Origin: Lachnospiraceae bacterium MD308
Lineage (GTDB): Bacteria > Bacillota > Clostridia > Lachnospirales > Lachnospiraceae
DNA: 64,000 nucleotides
Reading direction: 5' to 3'
NCBI GenBank assembly: GCA_000403475.2
Contig: KE159795.1
Coordinates: 564,356 to 628,355, forward strand
Of this stretch, positions 38,640 through 47,140 are shown piece by piece. The position numbers and the translations under genes were made by a program. Under the pieces are notes generated by a model, which was not told the origin of the DNA, ran no database searches, and was given only the letters and a program-made list of their open reading frames with translations. How positions within the stretch are numbered: the first letter of the stretch is position 1; every line of letters starts with the position of its first letter.

Positions 38640-39751
38640 CTCCTCATCTCCAATAACTCCCGTAAATCCTGTCTTTTTTGGTCAAAAAATCCTTCCGGCC
38701 ATTCCTCCAAATCGCCGTCTTCCCGTACCGCTATACTCTTATAGATGCTTTTCTCCTGTACTTTCTTAAAAAAAAGAAGTTTGATGCCGTCACACATTTT
38801 TTCTCTGGCAATCTGGATACGGCATCCGTCTATGACATGTTCGCTATGCGTTTCAATAATGGCCTGGACACCGTTTAATGCAACCAACGCCAGAAATTTC
38901 CCTAATCTTGACTGACTTAAGGGGTGCAAATGTGCCTCCGGATTTTCCACAATTAGCAAAGTATTTTCCAGCGTTGATGCCACCAGCGCCTGTACAATAA
39001 TCGGCAATACATATGTGATACCAAATCCTGTTGATGGCGGAAGATAGAACTCCCCCGCATTTTTAAACTGCACTGTAGTCAGATTTTTCTCCATATCCAC
39101 ATTGCATTGCAGCTCCGTATCAGGAATTATCATATTCAGCCACTCTTCACAATTGGCAGAAAATCGATCCAGTTTGGAAATCTTCAAGTCTCTCGGCAAT
39201 TCCACTCCTTTCAGCTTTTGCCTCCTGTCCATCACATTGATAATATATCCCGTATTCTCACCCATGTATCCGACAAAATGAGACTGTATATCTTTAATGG
39301 ACGATACGACGCGTGGTCCTTGTCTCTCTGCATTCAGGAAAAAGATCTGCATATTTTTTAAATTATTAGGTTCCCCGGCGTGTACAGCAATTTCTTCACT
39401 ATTCAATATACTGAAAAATATTTCACTTTCATCTTCCTCAGGCAAACCTAATACCACCTTATTGCTCTTTCCCTCCAAAGACATCCCCAGCTGGATATTT
39501 TTTTCATCAAAGTCTTCGGAAAAGATATTGATTGGTATACCTAAGTTTACACCATAAACATCATTGGTGTTTATCATTTTCCTGTCATATTCATGCCAAC
39601 TTTTGAAAGCTAACAGGATAGCCTGGATTAAACTGGATTTGCCGGAGGCATTGCTCCCTGTCAGGATATTCAATTTTGCTAAGTCAATCTGCAAATCCTT
39701 ATGACATTTAAAGTTTTTTAAAGATATCTGGTCAATCTTCACTATAGACAT
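38627..39751 (-). CDS. AAA ATPase of the SMC/OLD-like DUF3696 type
   Basis: A 374-residue ATPase. Walker A is LTGSNASGKSSLIQAILLAF at about residue 31, after the typical ISLKNFKCHKDLQIDLAKLN start. The ABC-type signature region is SQSRLGKFLALVALNG, Walker B is LLIVENPEAHLHPLSQS, and the H-loop is IIETHSEHVIDG. The C-terminal ~45 residues fit DUF3696. Such single-chain ATPases act as sensors or drivers in several defence systems. It overlaps the DUF262 gene upstream by 10 bases and the unknown gene downstream by 13 bases, implying fixed stoichiometry. Confidence 0.87.
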   Translation of the reverse strand: MSIVKIDQISLKNFKCHKDLQIDLAKLNILTGSNASGKSSLIQAILLAFKSWHEYDRKMINTNDVYGVNLGIPINIFSEDFDEKNIQLGMSLEGKSNKVVLGLPEEDESEIFFSILNSEEIAVHAGEPNNLKNMQIFFLNAERQGPRVVSSIKDIQSHFVGYMGENTGYIINVMDRRQKLKGVELPRDLKISKLDRFSANCEEWLNMIIPDTELQCNVDMEKNLTTVQFKNAGEFYLPPSTGFGITYVLPIIVQALVASTLENTLLIVENPEAHLHPLSQSRLGKFLALVALNGVQAIIETHSEHVIDGCRIQIAREKMCDGIKLLFFKKVQEKSIYKSIAVREDGDLEEWPEGFFDQKRQDLRELLEMRRCGN

Positions 39752-40959
39752 TCCTCCAATACCCTTTTTGAATAGTCAAAATTAATGTAAACGTTTTTAC
39801 GGTCGCCTGTACCCATTGTAAGTGAGTTAGCATACATATGATTTTCCGTCAAATAAACAGCCAAGGTCTTCACAAGTTTCTTTTGAAATTTTTTCAGCTC
39901 AACGTTATCATATCTTGGATGCAGTAATAATATAGAGAATGAAACAAATAATGACTTATTAATATAATCTACTTTTCTTGTTATTTCATTATTTTCTATT
40001 AAAAGTTTTGAAAAACAATATTTACCAAATGCTGCATAGCAGCGTTTCATCGATTCCTCAAATTTTAAATATAACTCATCTTTTATAGCAGAATTGGTTT
40101 TATTTAAGTCTTCAATCGATTTATCTAACATAGTTGCAATATTAGGATAATCATAATGTACTAATTCTTTTTCGTAATCATATTCCTTATAAAATGCATA
40201 AAAGCGCAAAGCCATTTCCTGAGCGTCCATTCTCCCGTCCTTAATTTTCTTTCTGGTAGCAAGTAAGTAATTCTCATTTTTTATACTTTTCTTCAAAAAT
40301 GCCCTTACTTCTGGCTTGCAAATCGCATTTCTCATTTCCTGCGGATTCAAATTAACTCCGCCAGTATTCACTCTTCTAAAAATATCATATATCACTTTTT
40401 TAGGGGAGCGTGCATCCAAAATATTCACTGCAATTTGTGTGCGGTATATCCTCTGCACATATTTTACATCTAAATCTTTAAATCCTTTTCTATTATAATC
40501 CTTTCCCAAATATTCCAATCCTGACAAACGGAATTTTCCTTGGACAAATTCCTGAATCGTCATCAGCCTCTGCTGTCCGTCAATCACCTGATAATCGCCC
40601 TCTTCATTCTCGTAGAAATAAAATGCCGGTATCGGAATCCTCAACATAAGAGATTCTATCAATAACGATTTCTTCTTATTGTCATTCCACACCCGATGCC
40701 TCTGATACCCTGGATTTAACTCTATCATACCATCATTCATAAGCTCCAGCATATATTTTACAGAAAGCATCTGCTGATCTACTCTTATCTTTTCTGCATT
40801 AAAAGGCTGCTCTGATGATTCTTCCCCTTCCTCCACCTCATCAGACTCAATCTCATATTCAAATCCCATGTTATGCGCTTTGATTTTTTCCACTTCAAAT
40901 TCTATCTCATCATCTACATTCTTTTTGTTACCTTCATTCATTTCAATCATTTTTTCCAT
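39742..40959 (-). CDS. DUF262 domain protein (GmrSD/ParB-like fold)
   Basis: A 405-residue DUF262 protein. The conserved core is NPGYQRHRVWNDNKKKSLLI, then IPIPAFYFYENEEGDYQVID and GQQRLMTIQEF (about residue 125-135), the DGQQR motif that binds or hydrolyses nucleotides in GmrSD enzymes. FRRVNTGGVNLNPQEMRNAI follows. No DUF1524 HNH nuclease domain is visible at the C-terminus (no H-N-x-x-P pattern), unlike full GmrSD. The N-terminal ~55 residues are very acidic. I start at the ATG at 40959, 8 bases after GGGAG. It is the first gene of the three-gene operon. Confidence 0.88.
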   Translation of the reverse strand: MEKMIEMNEGNKKNVDDEIEFEVEKIKAHNMGFEYEIESDEVEEGEESSEQPFNAEKIRVDQQMLSVKYMLELMNDGMIELNPGYQRHRVWNDNKKKSLLIESLMLRIPIPAFYFYENEEGDYQVIDGQQRLMTIQEFVQGKFRLSGLEYLGKDYNRKGFKDLDVKYVQRIYRTQIAVNILDARSPKKVIYDIFRRVNTGGVNLNPQEMRNAICKPEVRAFLKKSIKNENYLLATRKKIKDGRMDAQEMALRFYAFYKEYDYEKELVHYDYPNIATMLDKSIEDLNKTNSAIKDELYLKFEESMKRCYAAFGKYCFSKLLIENNEITRKVDYINKSLFVSFSILLLHPRYDNVELKKFQKKLVKTLAVYLTENHMYANSLTMGTGDRKNVYINFDYSKRVLEECL

Positions 40960-41028
40960 TTCAAGCTCTCCCATTATATCTTTGCAAACACCTGATACTT
41001 TTTACCGTCTTTAGCTGTCAGAACTTTC

Positions 41029-41235
41029 TCATAAAGACTTTATCCTCGCTGCTACAGTATTATAAACTTGAGAGACTCTGACAAGTGTTGAAGTTGCAAA
41101 AAACTTTTCATTTTCTGCCGCATCCCTTATCTCCTCAAATATTCTCCCCTCAGCCAAAAGCTTTGCAGCACTTTTAAACTCCATAACCCAAAACGAAAGT
41201 TTTGCAACTCCAGCCCTATATTCTCTTCTTTCCAT
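41029..41235 (-). pseudogene. Truncated BrxA (DUF1819) remnant
   Basis: A 68-codon frame, MERREYRAGVAKLSFWVMEF then KSAAKLLAEGRIFEEIRDAA, ending in NTVAARIKSL and a stop. It matches the N-terminus of BrxA/DUF1819 (a ~200-residue BREX protein): aromatic YRAG start, helix with LLAEGRxFEEIRD, then a helix ending in R+L. The rest of BrxA is missing. Directly after the stop, another frame reads LYEKVLTAKDGKKYQVFAKI then a stop, which looks like the tail of some other protein. This suggests a deletion scar from a lost BREX cluster. Confidence 0.6.
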
Positions 41236-41385
41236 ATCTATCTGACCCTTTCAAGTTATTATTCTATATCAAACATAATCCTTAAATACATATTCCTGCT
41301 ATATGCCATTGTACCATAGTATATCTGGAAGTTGCACAATTTTCTTCACGAACTCATTTCTTTTTTTGTATATGTAATACGCAAA

Positions 41386-41426
41386 AAATCATGAGAACAT
41401 CCCAAATATATATGTTCCCATGATTT
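41386..41426 (-). terminator. Terminator of the DUF5714 operon
   Basis: A 15-bp stem with one mismatch (ATGAGAACAT/ATGTTCCCAT core) and a short loop is followed on the minus strand by a run of T (GATTTTTTGCG). It lies ~125 bases after the DUF5714 stop. Apart from this hairpin I see nothing in 41236-41550. Confidence 0.8.
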
Positions 41427-41550
41427 CCTGTCTTTACACCTGAAATTAACCTTTAGCCGCTGAGGGTGTTCTTATCCCTGAACTCCATTCCCAACTCTTC
41501 CGCCAGACACTCATCACTCATACAGCGCATGTCTGCCCCTCCAAAATCCT

Positions 41551-42279
41551 CTAATTGCATCTCTTATAATACGGACACCGCTTTCTCAGACATTCCCGGT
41601 TCTCCCCCGAGAACTCACACTGTATCTTTTCCGGCAGCTCCATCTCAATCCCTAAGTTCTCCGCCGTATACTTCACCGCAGCCGCAGCCGCCGTAAAGGA
41701 GTTCCTCTTGCAGCACCTCGGCCCGCCAAGCTCTCCGATAGCCTTCAGCGCCTCAGCGGTCATCCGGTTAGATAGCCCCCAGGACTTGCCCGTAAGGGGC
41801 GTTGCCTTTGTGACAATGCTCATAAACATCCCTGCGCTCACCGCCGCGCCGCAGCACCCCCACAATCCGCAGGAGCCGCCCGGGTATTCGCTCCCCCGCG
41901 ACTTCATCTCCTCCAGCGCGCTCTCATAATCCGCTCTCGCCCTGTCTCCGGCAAATCCCCCGCTGTTATAATAAGCCGTAATAAGCGCGGCTCCCACCAT
42001 CACATGATGCTCTGGACCATGCATATAGATGTAAGGGTCTTCCATCAATTCCTGCATAATCTCCACCGGATTTTTAGAAGTGCATTTTTTACACCCTTCA
42101 AGTATCACTTCAATCCCCTTTGCCCCATGGCACTCATCGCACACATAATGCCCGTCCTCACACCCGGCATGGCTCTCAAACTGCCGATGGCACATCACGC
42201 ACTCCATCTGCCTCGCCTTCTCGTAATATACAATGGGCCTGCCGCATACCAGGCAGGCTCCCTCTCCTCTCTTTCTCAT
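41551..42279 (-). CDS. DUF5714 Cys-rich protein
   Basis: A 242-residue Cys-rich protein of the DUF5714 type. The first ~70 residues contain several CxxC knuckles (CLVCGRP, CVMCHRQ, CDECHGA, CKKC) suited to zinc or iron-sulfur binding. The C-terminal domain is Gly/Ala- and Cys-rich (PGGSCGLWGCCGAAVSAGMF, and GGPRCCKRNSFTAAAAA) and ends CPYYKRC. I start at the ATG at 42279 after GGAG. It follows the flavin reductase by 10 bases. The family is common in anaerobes near redox genes; its function is not known to me. Confidence 0.8.
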   Translation of the reverse strand: MRKRGEGACLVCGRPIVYYEKARQMECVMCHRQFESHAGCEDGHYVCDECHGAKGIEVILEGCKKCTSKNPVEIMQELMEDPYIYMHGPEHHVMVGAALITAYYNSGGFAGDRARADYESALEEMKSRGSEYPGGSCGLWGCCGAAVSAGMFMSIVTKATPLTGKSWGLSNRMTAEALKAIGELGGPRCCKRNSFTAAAAAVKYTAENLGIEMELPEKIQCEFSGENRECLRKRCPYYKRCN

Positions 42280-42289
42280 ACCATATCTC

Positions 42290-42907
42290 CTATCGAATAA
42301 AATGTGTTGACACCCGTTCTTCCTTCTTTGGCAGCCCGTACTTTTCTTTTCCAAGAGCGATGCTCTTCATGAGAAATGCCATGTTCCTCGCCAGCACGCG
42401 CATGGTCTGCAGGCCTTCTGCGTCTTCCTTCGCCTCCCCCGGCGTCCTCCCGTGGATGCTGTTCCAATACTGACTTGACGCCACCGGCATGCCGGAAATC
42501 GTAAAATACTTGTTCAGCTCGTCAAAGGTAGCAGATAAGCCGCCTCTTCTTGCCGCCACCACGCTGGCTCCCACCTTCATCGTCTTGTCAAAGCCCGCGC
42601 TGTAAAACAGCCGGTCAAGAAACGCAATCAGCGTAGCATTTGCCGACGCATAATACACCGGACTTCCAACCACAAGCCCGTCGCACTCCGCAAACTTAGG
42701 CGCCGCCTCATTTACCACATCGTCAAACACACATTTTCCATTCTTCGCGCAGGAGCCGCAGGCGATACACCCCCTGACAGCCATGCTGCCAACATGAAGA
42801 ATCTCCGTCTCGATGCTTTCCTCTTTAAAAATCTTCTCCATCTCCTGCAAAGCAGCATATGTATTCCCCTCCGCACGAGGACTTCCGTTAATCATCAAAA
42901 CTTTCAT
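42290..42907 (-). CDS. Flavodoxin-fold NADPH-dependent FMN reductase with Cys motif
   Basis: A 205-residue flavoprotein of the NADPH-dependent FMN reductase/iron-sulfur flavoprotein group. The FMN phosphate loop is MKVLMINGSPRAEGNTYAAL. GCIACGSCAKNGKC at residues ~48-61 is a compact cysteine motif of the Isf type that could hold a [4Fe-4S] cluster. GSPVYYASANATLIAFLDRL binds the flavin ring. The start at 42907 lies 8 bases after GGAGG. Together with DUF5714 it forms a two-gene unit separate from the dehydratase-like genes by a terminator. Confidence 0.87.
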   Translation of the reverse strand: MKVLMINGSPRAEGNTYAALQEMEKIFKEESIETEILHVGSMAVRGCIACGSCAKNGKCVFDDVVNEAAPKFAECDGLVVGSPVYYASANATLIAFLDRLFYSAGFDKTMKVGASVVAARRGGLSATFDELNKYFTISGMPVASSQYWNSIHGRTPGEAKEDAEGLQTMRVLARNMAFLMKSIALGKEKYGLPKKEERVSTHFIR

Positions 42908-42990
42908 TCCAAACACCTCCTATGCTGGTAATTCTACCACACCGCAATGGCTTTCTCAATAGATGCTTTTTTAATCCCTCAAAACAAAAA

Positions 42991-43018
42991 AACCGGCACT
43001 CTTACTTCTGTGCCGATT
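42991..43018 (-). terminator. Terminator overlapping the end of the activator gene
   Basis: On the minus strand a 9-bp stem (AATCGGCAC with GTGCCGGTT, one G-U pair) is followed by TTTTTTTG. The stem begins inside the last codons of the activator gene, closing the operon of 45363-43002. Confidence 0.88.
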
Positions 43019-43769
43019 TCTCTCTCGCCAAAAGCGCCGCCCCCAGCGCCCCCGCATATCTCCCGTCCGCCGTCGGTTCCACCGTCTTTCCGACTTTGCC
43101 TGACAGTATTTTCGTAAAATACTCACTGTGGCTTAAACCACCGGTCAGTATCACCTTCTCCGACAGGTTCTTCCGCTGGCTCAGCTGCGCCACCTTTGCC
43201 GCCACCGAATCTACCACGCCTGCTGCGATATCCTCCCGGTTTTTGCCCTCCCCGATGTAATTGATGACCTCGGATTCTGCAAATACGGTGCAGAGGGAGC
43301 TGATTGGCAGTACCGTTCCTGCCGCCGCCATGTCAAAAAGTTCCTGAAGGCTCACTCCCAGGCGGTTTGCCATGATTTCCAGAAATTTTCCCGTCCCCGC
43401 CGAGCACTTGTCATTCATCAGGAAATCCTGCACCATACCCCCGGATACTAAGATCACCTTCGTATCCTGCCCGCCGACGTCGATAATCGTACACTCATTT
43501 CCCGCCATCTCCCTGCCGCCTCTCGCATGGCAGGTAATCTCTGTGATGACATAATCCGCAAAGTCCACGGCAATCCTGCCATATCCGGTAGCGGCCGTCT
43601 TCGTCTCAGGGTTTCCCACATCCACCTCGTCCGCCAGGAGCTTTTCCCTGATAAGCGACGTCGTCTCCTTGCTGCTCCATCCAGTGGGGAGTACAAATTT
43701 CAAGTCCTTTTCCCCAATCACCGCTACCTTCGATGCCGTGGAGCCAATATCAATCCCTACATAATTCAT
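43002..43769 (-). CDS. ATP-dependent activator of 2-hydroxyacyl-CoA dehydratase type
   Basis: A 255-residue ASKHA-fold ATPase (HgdC/BadF family) that passes low-potential electrons with ATP hydrolysis to its partner. Phosphate 1 is YVGIDIGSTASKVAVIG, phosphate 2 is CTIIDVGGQDTKVILV, the cluster cysteine lies in NDKCSAGTGKFLEIMANRLG, the second bridging cysteine in SSLCTVFAESEVI, and the adenosine motif is VILTGGLSHSEYF. I start at the ATG at 43769. Partner is the dehydratase-like protein two genes upstream, with DUF3343 between. Confidence 0.93.
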   Translation of the reverse strand: MNYVGIDIGSTASKVAVIGEKDLKFVLPTGWSSKETTSLIREKLLADEVDVGNPETKTAATGYGRIAVDFADYVITEITCHARGGREMAGNECTIIDVGGQDTKVILVSGGMVQDFLMNDKCSAGTGKFLEIMANRLGVSLQELFDMAAAGTVLPISSLCTVFAESEVINYIGEGKNREDIAAGVVDSVAAKVAQLSQRKNLSEKVILTGGLSHSEYFTKILSGKVGKTVEPTADGRYAGALGAALLAREKSAQK

Positions 43770-43816
43770 CTTCTGTTTCACCTTTCAGCACATTCATGCA
43801 ATATATAAATATCCTT

Positions 43817-44077
43817 CTAACAATACCTGTCTCTGTGCGGATTCAGATCCTTTTCCACCGCAGCAATCTTTAAAATCTCAATTCCATGTTCCGACACGCA
43901 ATCTTGAACCGCCTCTATGTCTTCCTCTTTTATCATAAGCGAAATGCCGCAGCATTTACTCGCACTTCTGGGGGTCGGGGCAATAACTGCCCAAACCCCC
44001 AGTTTTTTCAGTTCATTATAAAGACGCATCCCATTATCGTGGTTCGGAAACAACACATAATGCTGTATCTTCTCCAT
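43817..44077 (-). CDS. DUF3343 putative sulfur/selenium carrier protein
   Basis: An 86-residue DUF3343 protein. The conserved pattern is HYVLFPNHDNGMRLYNELKK, then APTPRSASKCCGISLMI with a CC pair at about residue 42, and a short C-terminal extension with RDRYC. Family members sit next to selenium or sulfur genes and are proposed to carry the chalcogen on cysteine. It is 11 bases after the dehydratase-like gene and 47 before the activator. Confidence 0.85.
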   Translation of the reverse strand: MEKIQHYVLFPNHDNGMRLYNELKKLGVWAVIAPTPRSASKCCGISLMIKEEDIEAVQDCVSEHGIEILKIAAVEKDLNPHRDRYC

Positions 44078-44088
44078 AATAGCCTTCC

Positions 44089-45363
44089 TTAGTTGTTCAG
44101 CATTTCCACAAATGCGCTGACTCTTGTGCGGAGCTGCTGTGCATCGCTGTCCGTATAGTCTGTCTCAATGCCAAGCACCGGGATTCCTGCCTCTTTCATA
44201 GCGCGCTCTACAAAATACCCTTCCGTATCATACAGGTTGCAGAACTTAAGGTTCACATCAATGATGCCGTCAACCTTGTACTCTTTTGCCAGACGGAGGA
44301 TATCGTCGATTCTCGCATGGTTCGGGGTGAAACATGCACAGTTGATATTCATGTACCGCTCTGCGATTGCCGTAATCTGGTCTTCCACGGTCTCTTTGCT
44401 CTCGTCTACATAATTCTCAAAGTAACGCGTTCCTGTACACATTTCTTCACAGACAACGACTGCGCCGCTTGTCTCCACGATATTGTGCAGTTTCCAGTTC
44501 GGAATCGCAAGAGGCGTTCCTGTCAGCATGATACGCTTTGTGCCTGCCGGAACTACGCTCACGCCGTCTTTAATTCTCTGCTCTAACTCATCGCACAGCT
44601 TGTTAGTCATCTGGGTGAACCTCGCCGGATCATCATAGAACGCAATCTGAGAAATCACAAGGGCATCTGTGCCGCTAATCGGCAGCGTGTCATTCTTGCG
44701 GCAGTCATAAAGCCTTGCCAGAGCTTTTCTCTTATTATTGATCAGTTTGATCGTCTCCGCCAACTTCTCAGCAGTCACCTTATTGCCGGTAAATTCCTCT
44801 ACCTTCTCTTTTAACGCTGTAATCTCCTCTGCCCACGCCTTAACGTCTTTCGCGCGTTTCATCTGGGGAAGATCCATCACATGTACCGGAACGTCCTCAG
44901 AGAGGATCTCCCATGCCTTCTTCTTTCCGTCGCAGGTCGTCTCTCCGATGTACATATCTGCAATCCTAAAGAACGGGCAGGTGCGGTCAAGCCTTGCGCC
45001 GACAGATGCCTTGATGAGCGGGCATGTATTGGTCGGCAGCACCTTCTCTCCGCCCGGAACCCAGAACTGGGAGCCGCCGCAGAGTCCTGTAGCGATTGCG
45101 TCCGCCGCAAAGATCACCTCGTCCGGAACATACACGCAGAACGTGCCGAACACCTTTCCGCCCTTTTTCTGATGCTCGATAAGCTCTGCCGGGCGTATGC
45201 CGTGGATGTCCGCTACAACCATGTTATAGTAGTCCATTCCCTCCGGCCTGTTCTCCTGTGATAAAAAGACATCCCCAAACGCCTGCGGGAGCACCTCGCA
45301 GAGCTGGTCGTGCAGCTCCAGGTTCATTCCAAGTTCTTCCCACATCTTATGATTGTCAGCCAT
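44089..45363 (-). CDS. 2-hydroxyacyl-CoA dehydratase-family / double-cubane reductase protein
   Basis: A 424-residue protein of the HgdB/FldB family. Cluster-binding cysteines are seen in FGTFCVYVPDEVIFAADAIA, GLCGGSQF, LPTNTCPLIKASVGARLDRT, and MYIGETTCDGKKKAWEIL; more lie in CEEMCTGTRYFENYVDE and CACFTPNHARIDDILRLA. Encoded as a single protein with its activator in the same operon, without the usual second subunit or CoA-enzyme neighbours, it fits the double-cubane-cluster reductases better than a fermentation dehydratase. I start at the ATG at 45363, 9 bases after GGAGG. The substrate is unknown. Confidence 0.88.
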   Translation of the reverse strand: MADNHKMWEELGMNLELHDQLCEVLPQAFGDVFLSQENRPEGMDYYNMVVADIHGIRPAELIEHQKKGGKVFGTFCVYVPDEVIFAADAIATGLCGGSQFWVPGGEKVLPTNTCPLIKASVGARLDRTCPFFRIADMYIGETTCDGKKKAWEILSEDVPVHVMDLPQMKRAKDVKAWAEEITALKEKVEEFTGNKVTAEKLAETIKLINNKRKALARLYDCRKNDTLPISGTDALVISQIAFYDDPARFTQMTNKLCDELEQRIKDGVSVVPAGTKRIMLTGTPLAIPNWKLHNIVETSGAVVVCEEMCTGTRYFENYVDESKETVEDQITAIAERYMNINCACFTPNHARIDDILRLAKEYKVDGIIDVNLKFCNLYDTEGYFVERAMKEAGIPVLGIETDYTDSDAQQLRTRVSAFVEMLNN

Positions 45364-45554
45364 TTCAAACTTCCTCCTTAAGTAAGACATTTTATATATG
45401 TATTACAATCAGTGTATCATTTTTATGGCTCATAAGCTATGGAATCCTTGTTTTTCACCCATTGATAATTATTATATATTTTAACAATTATAGATATAAT
45501 CTATAACTTGCGATATCAACCTGCACTTCGACACTCATATCTGCCGGATAATCT

Positions 45555-46706
45555 TTATTGTGCTATTCTCTTGATTCCTTTCACACAGGTCTCAATCTCT
45601 TCCTTTGTATTTTCCGCCCCAAAGGCGAACCGCACTGTTCCCTGTGGGAATGTCCGCAAAGATTTGTGCGCAGCAGGCGCGCAGTGAAGGCCTACTCTTG
45701 TCATAATTCCATACTCCTGCTCCAGCTCAAATGCTGCCACCGCATTATCCCCATCCAAAAAATCAAGCGACACCACCGCCACCCGGTTTTCAGTATCTTT
45801 CCTCCCTACAATGCGCACATTCGGAATCTCTTTGACCTGATTTAGAAAATGCTCTGTCAATATCATTTTCTTTTTGTGGATGTCTTCAATCCCTGTTTTT
45901 TCCAAATAATCTAAAGCAGCATGAAGGCCGATAATTCCCGGAAGGTTCATAGTTCCGCTCTCATATTTATCCGGAAGATTTTCCGGCATGTGAAAACTGT
46001 CCGACTGACTGCCCGTTCCTCCCGCAATCAAAGGCTGCATATTCTTATTCAATTTCTCCGATACAAGAAATCCTCCGATACCCTGAGGCCCTAATAGCCC
46101 CTTATGCCCGGTAAACGCCAGAAAATCAATGCCGTACTTTTCCATATCCACCGGTATCGTTCCCGCGCTCTGAGCTGTGTCCACAGCAAAATAAAGGTTC
46201 TTTTTCCGGCAGATCTCCCCGATTTCTCCAACCGGTACTATCGTGCCGCACACATTTGACGCATGGGTGGCGATTACCGCTCTTGTCTCCGGCTTTACCA
46301 TCCCCTCAAGCACATCCGGGTCAAGATTCCCCTCCGTATCCACCGGAACGATATCATAAGAGACGCCCTGCCCCCTCATCTGCTCCAACGGCCGCATGAC
46401 CGCATTGTGCTCTAAGCCTGTCACCAGAACATGATCGCCGTCTTTCAATACATCCTTGATAAAATAATTGAGAGAATACGTTATCCCGGGCGTAAAGATT
46501 ACATTTCGGGAATCCTGCACACCAAAAAGTCTGGCAAGCTGTTCCCTCGTATCCAGCACCATCCCTTCCACTTCGTAGGCCCCGGCATAATTCCCCCGAT
46601 TAATATTAAACGCCCCGTTTTCTAAAAGCTCTGCCATCGCCCCTGCAACGCCCGGTGCTTTCGGCCACGAAGTACTTCCATTGTCAAAATAAATCGTCTG
46701 TTTCAT
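45555..46706 (-). CDS. NifS/Csd-like class V aminotransferase (cysteine desulfurase family)
   Basis: A 383-residue PLP enzyme. It starts [20 protein letters not shown]. The PLP lysine lies in [20 protein letters not shown] (about residue 200), the histidine in [17 protein letters not shown], and the active-site cysteine loop in [20 protein letters not shown]. This is the group-II-like cysteine desulfurase family often found beside DUF3343 genes. It lies 191 bases upstream of the dehydratase-like gene and may feed sulfur (or selenium) to DUF3343. Confidence 0.9.
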   Translation of the reverse strand: MKQTIYFDNGSTSWPKAPGVAGAMAELLENGAFNINRGNYAGAYEVEGMVLDTREQLARLFGVQDSRNVIFTPGITYSLNYFIKDVLKDGDHVLVTGLEHNAVMRPLEQMRGQGVSYDIVPVDTEGNLDPDVLEGMVKPETRAVIATHASNVCGTIVPVGEIGEICRKKNLYFAVDTAQSAGTIPVDMEKYGIDFLAFTGHKGLLGPQGIGGFLVSEKLNKNMQPLIAGGTGSQSDSFHMPENLPDKYESGTMNLPGIIGLHAALDYLEKTGIEDIHKKKMILTEHFLNQVKEIPNVRIVGRKDTENRVAVVSLDFLDGDNAVAAFELEQEYGIMTRVGLHCAPAAHKSLRTFPQGTVRFAFGAENTKEEIETCVKGIKRIAQ

Positions 46707-47140
46707 CATTTCCCCTTTCCCTTCTTTCACACGATGTACAAAATAACATTTTTTTACATCTTATCACAGATTCCTCTATATTGACAATCCTGCCGCATGT
46801 TCCGATATTTTCAGTGTACTGCATAGGTTATTGTTCGCACGGCACCTTGCACTGCGCTGCAAGGTGTCCGGCCAAGGCAGTAATGACAGCGATATATCCA
46901 GCCCCTCGCCGAAGGCGATTTAAAATGGGCTGGATACCGTTACTGGAACACCATAGGGTGTGAACAGTAACCTGCATAGGTTATTGTTCAAGTGGCAAGA
47001 ATGCGCACTTGCTTCACATTCCGTGAGAACATAATGCAGAGTAAGGGACAGTTTTTGTACAGTAAAATTCCGAAGACCGCCCCAAAATATTGCTATGAGC
47101 GGTCTTCAAGGCTGCGAATAATACCCCGGCTAGAAATAAT
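46707..47140. repeat. Non-coding region with 18-base direct repeats and nested inverted repeats
   Basis: No gene is visible in these 434 bases. An 18-base direct repeat (CTGCATAGGTTATTGTTC) occurs at 46819-46836 and 46972-46989. Between the copies lie nested inverted repeats: CACCTTGCA/TGCAAGGTG at 46843-46866, ATCCAGCCC/GGGCTGGAT around 46897-46935, and an outer imperfect pair made of GGTTATTGTTCGCAC with GTGTGAACAGTAACC. The shape is that of a folded miniature repeat element. The segment 46707-46800 holds the presumed promoter of the desulfurase-like gene. Confidence 0.7.
47072..47107 (-). terminator. Terminator of the disrupted transporter gene
   Basis: A perfect 9-bp stem (GAAGACCGC/GCGGTCTTC) with an 18-base loop lies 33 bases after the stop of the chimeric gene on the minus strand, followed by GGAATTTTAC. 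It is probably the native terminator of the substrate-binding protein gene. Confidence 0.75.

Noticed and set aside
46819..46989. CRISPR-like spacing of the 18-base repeats
   Set aside because: Only two copies about 153 bases apart with nested inverted repeats between, which does not fit an array.
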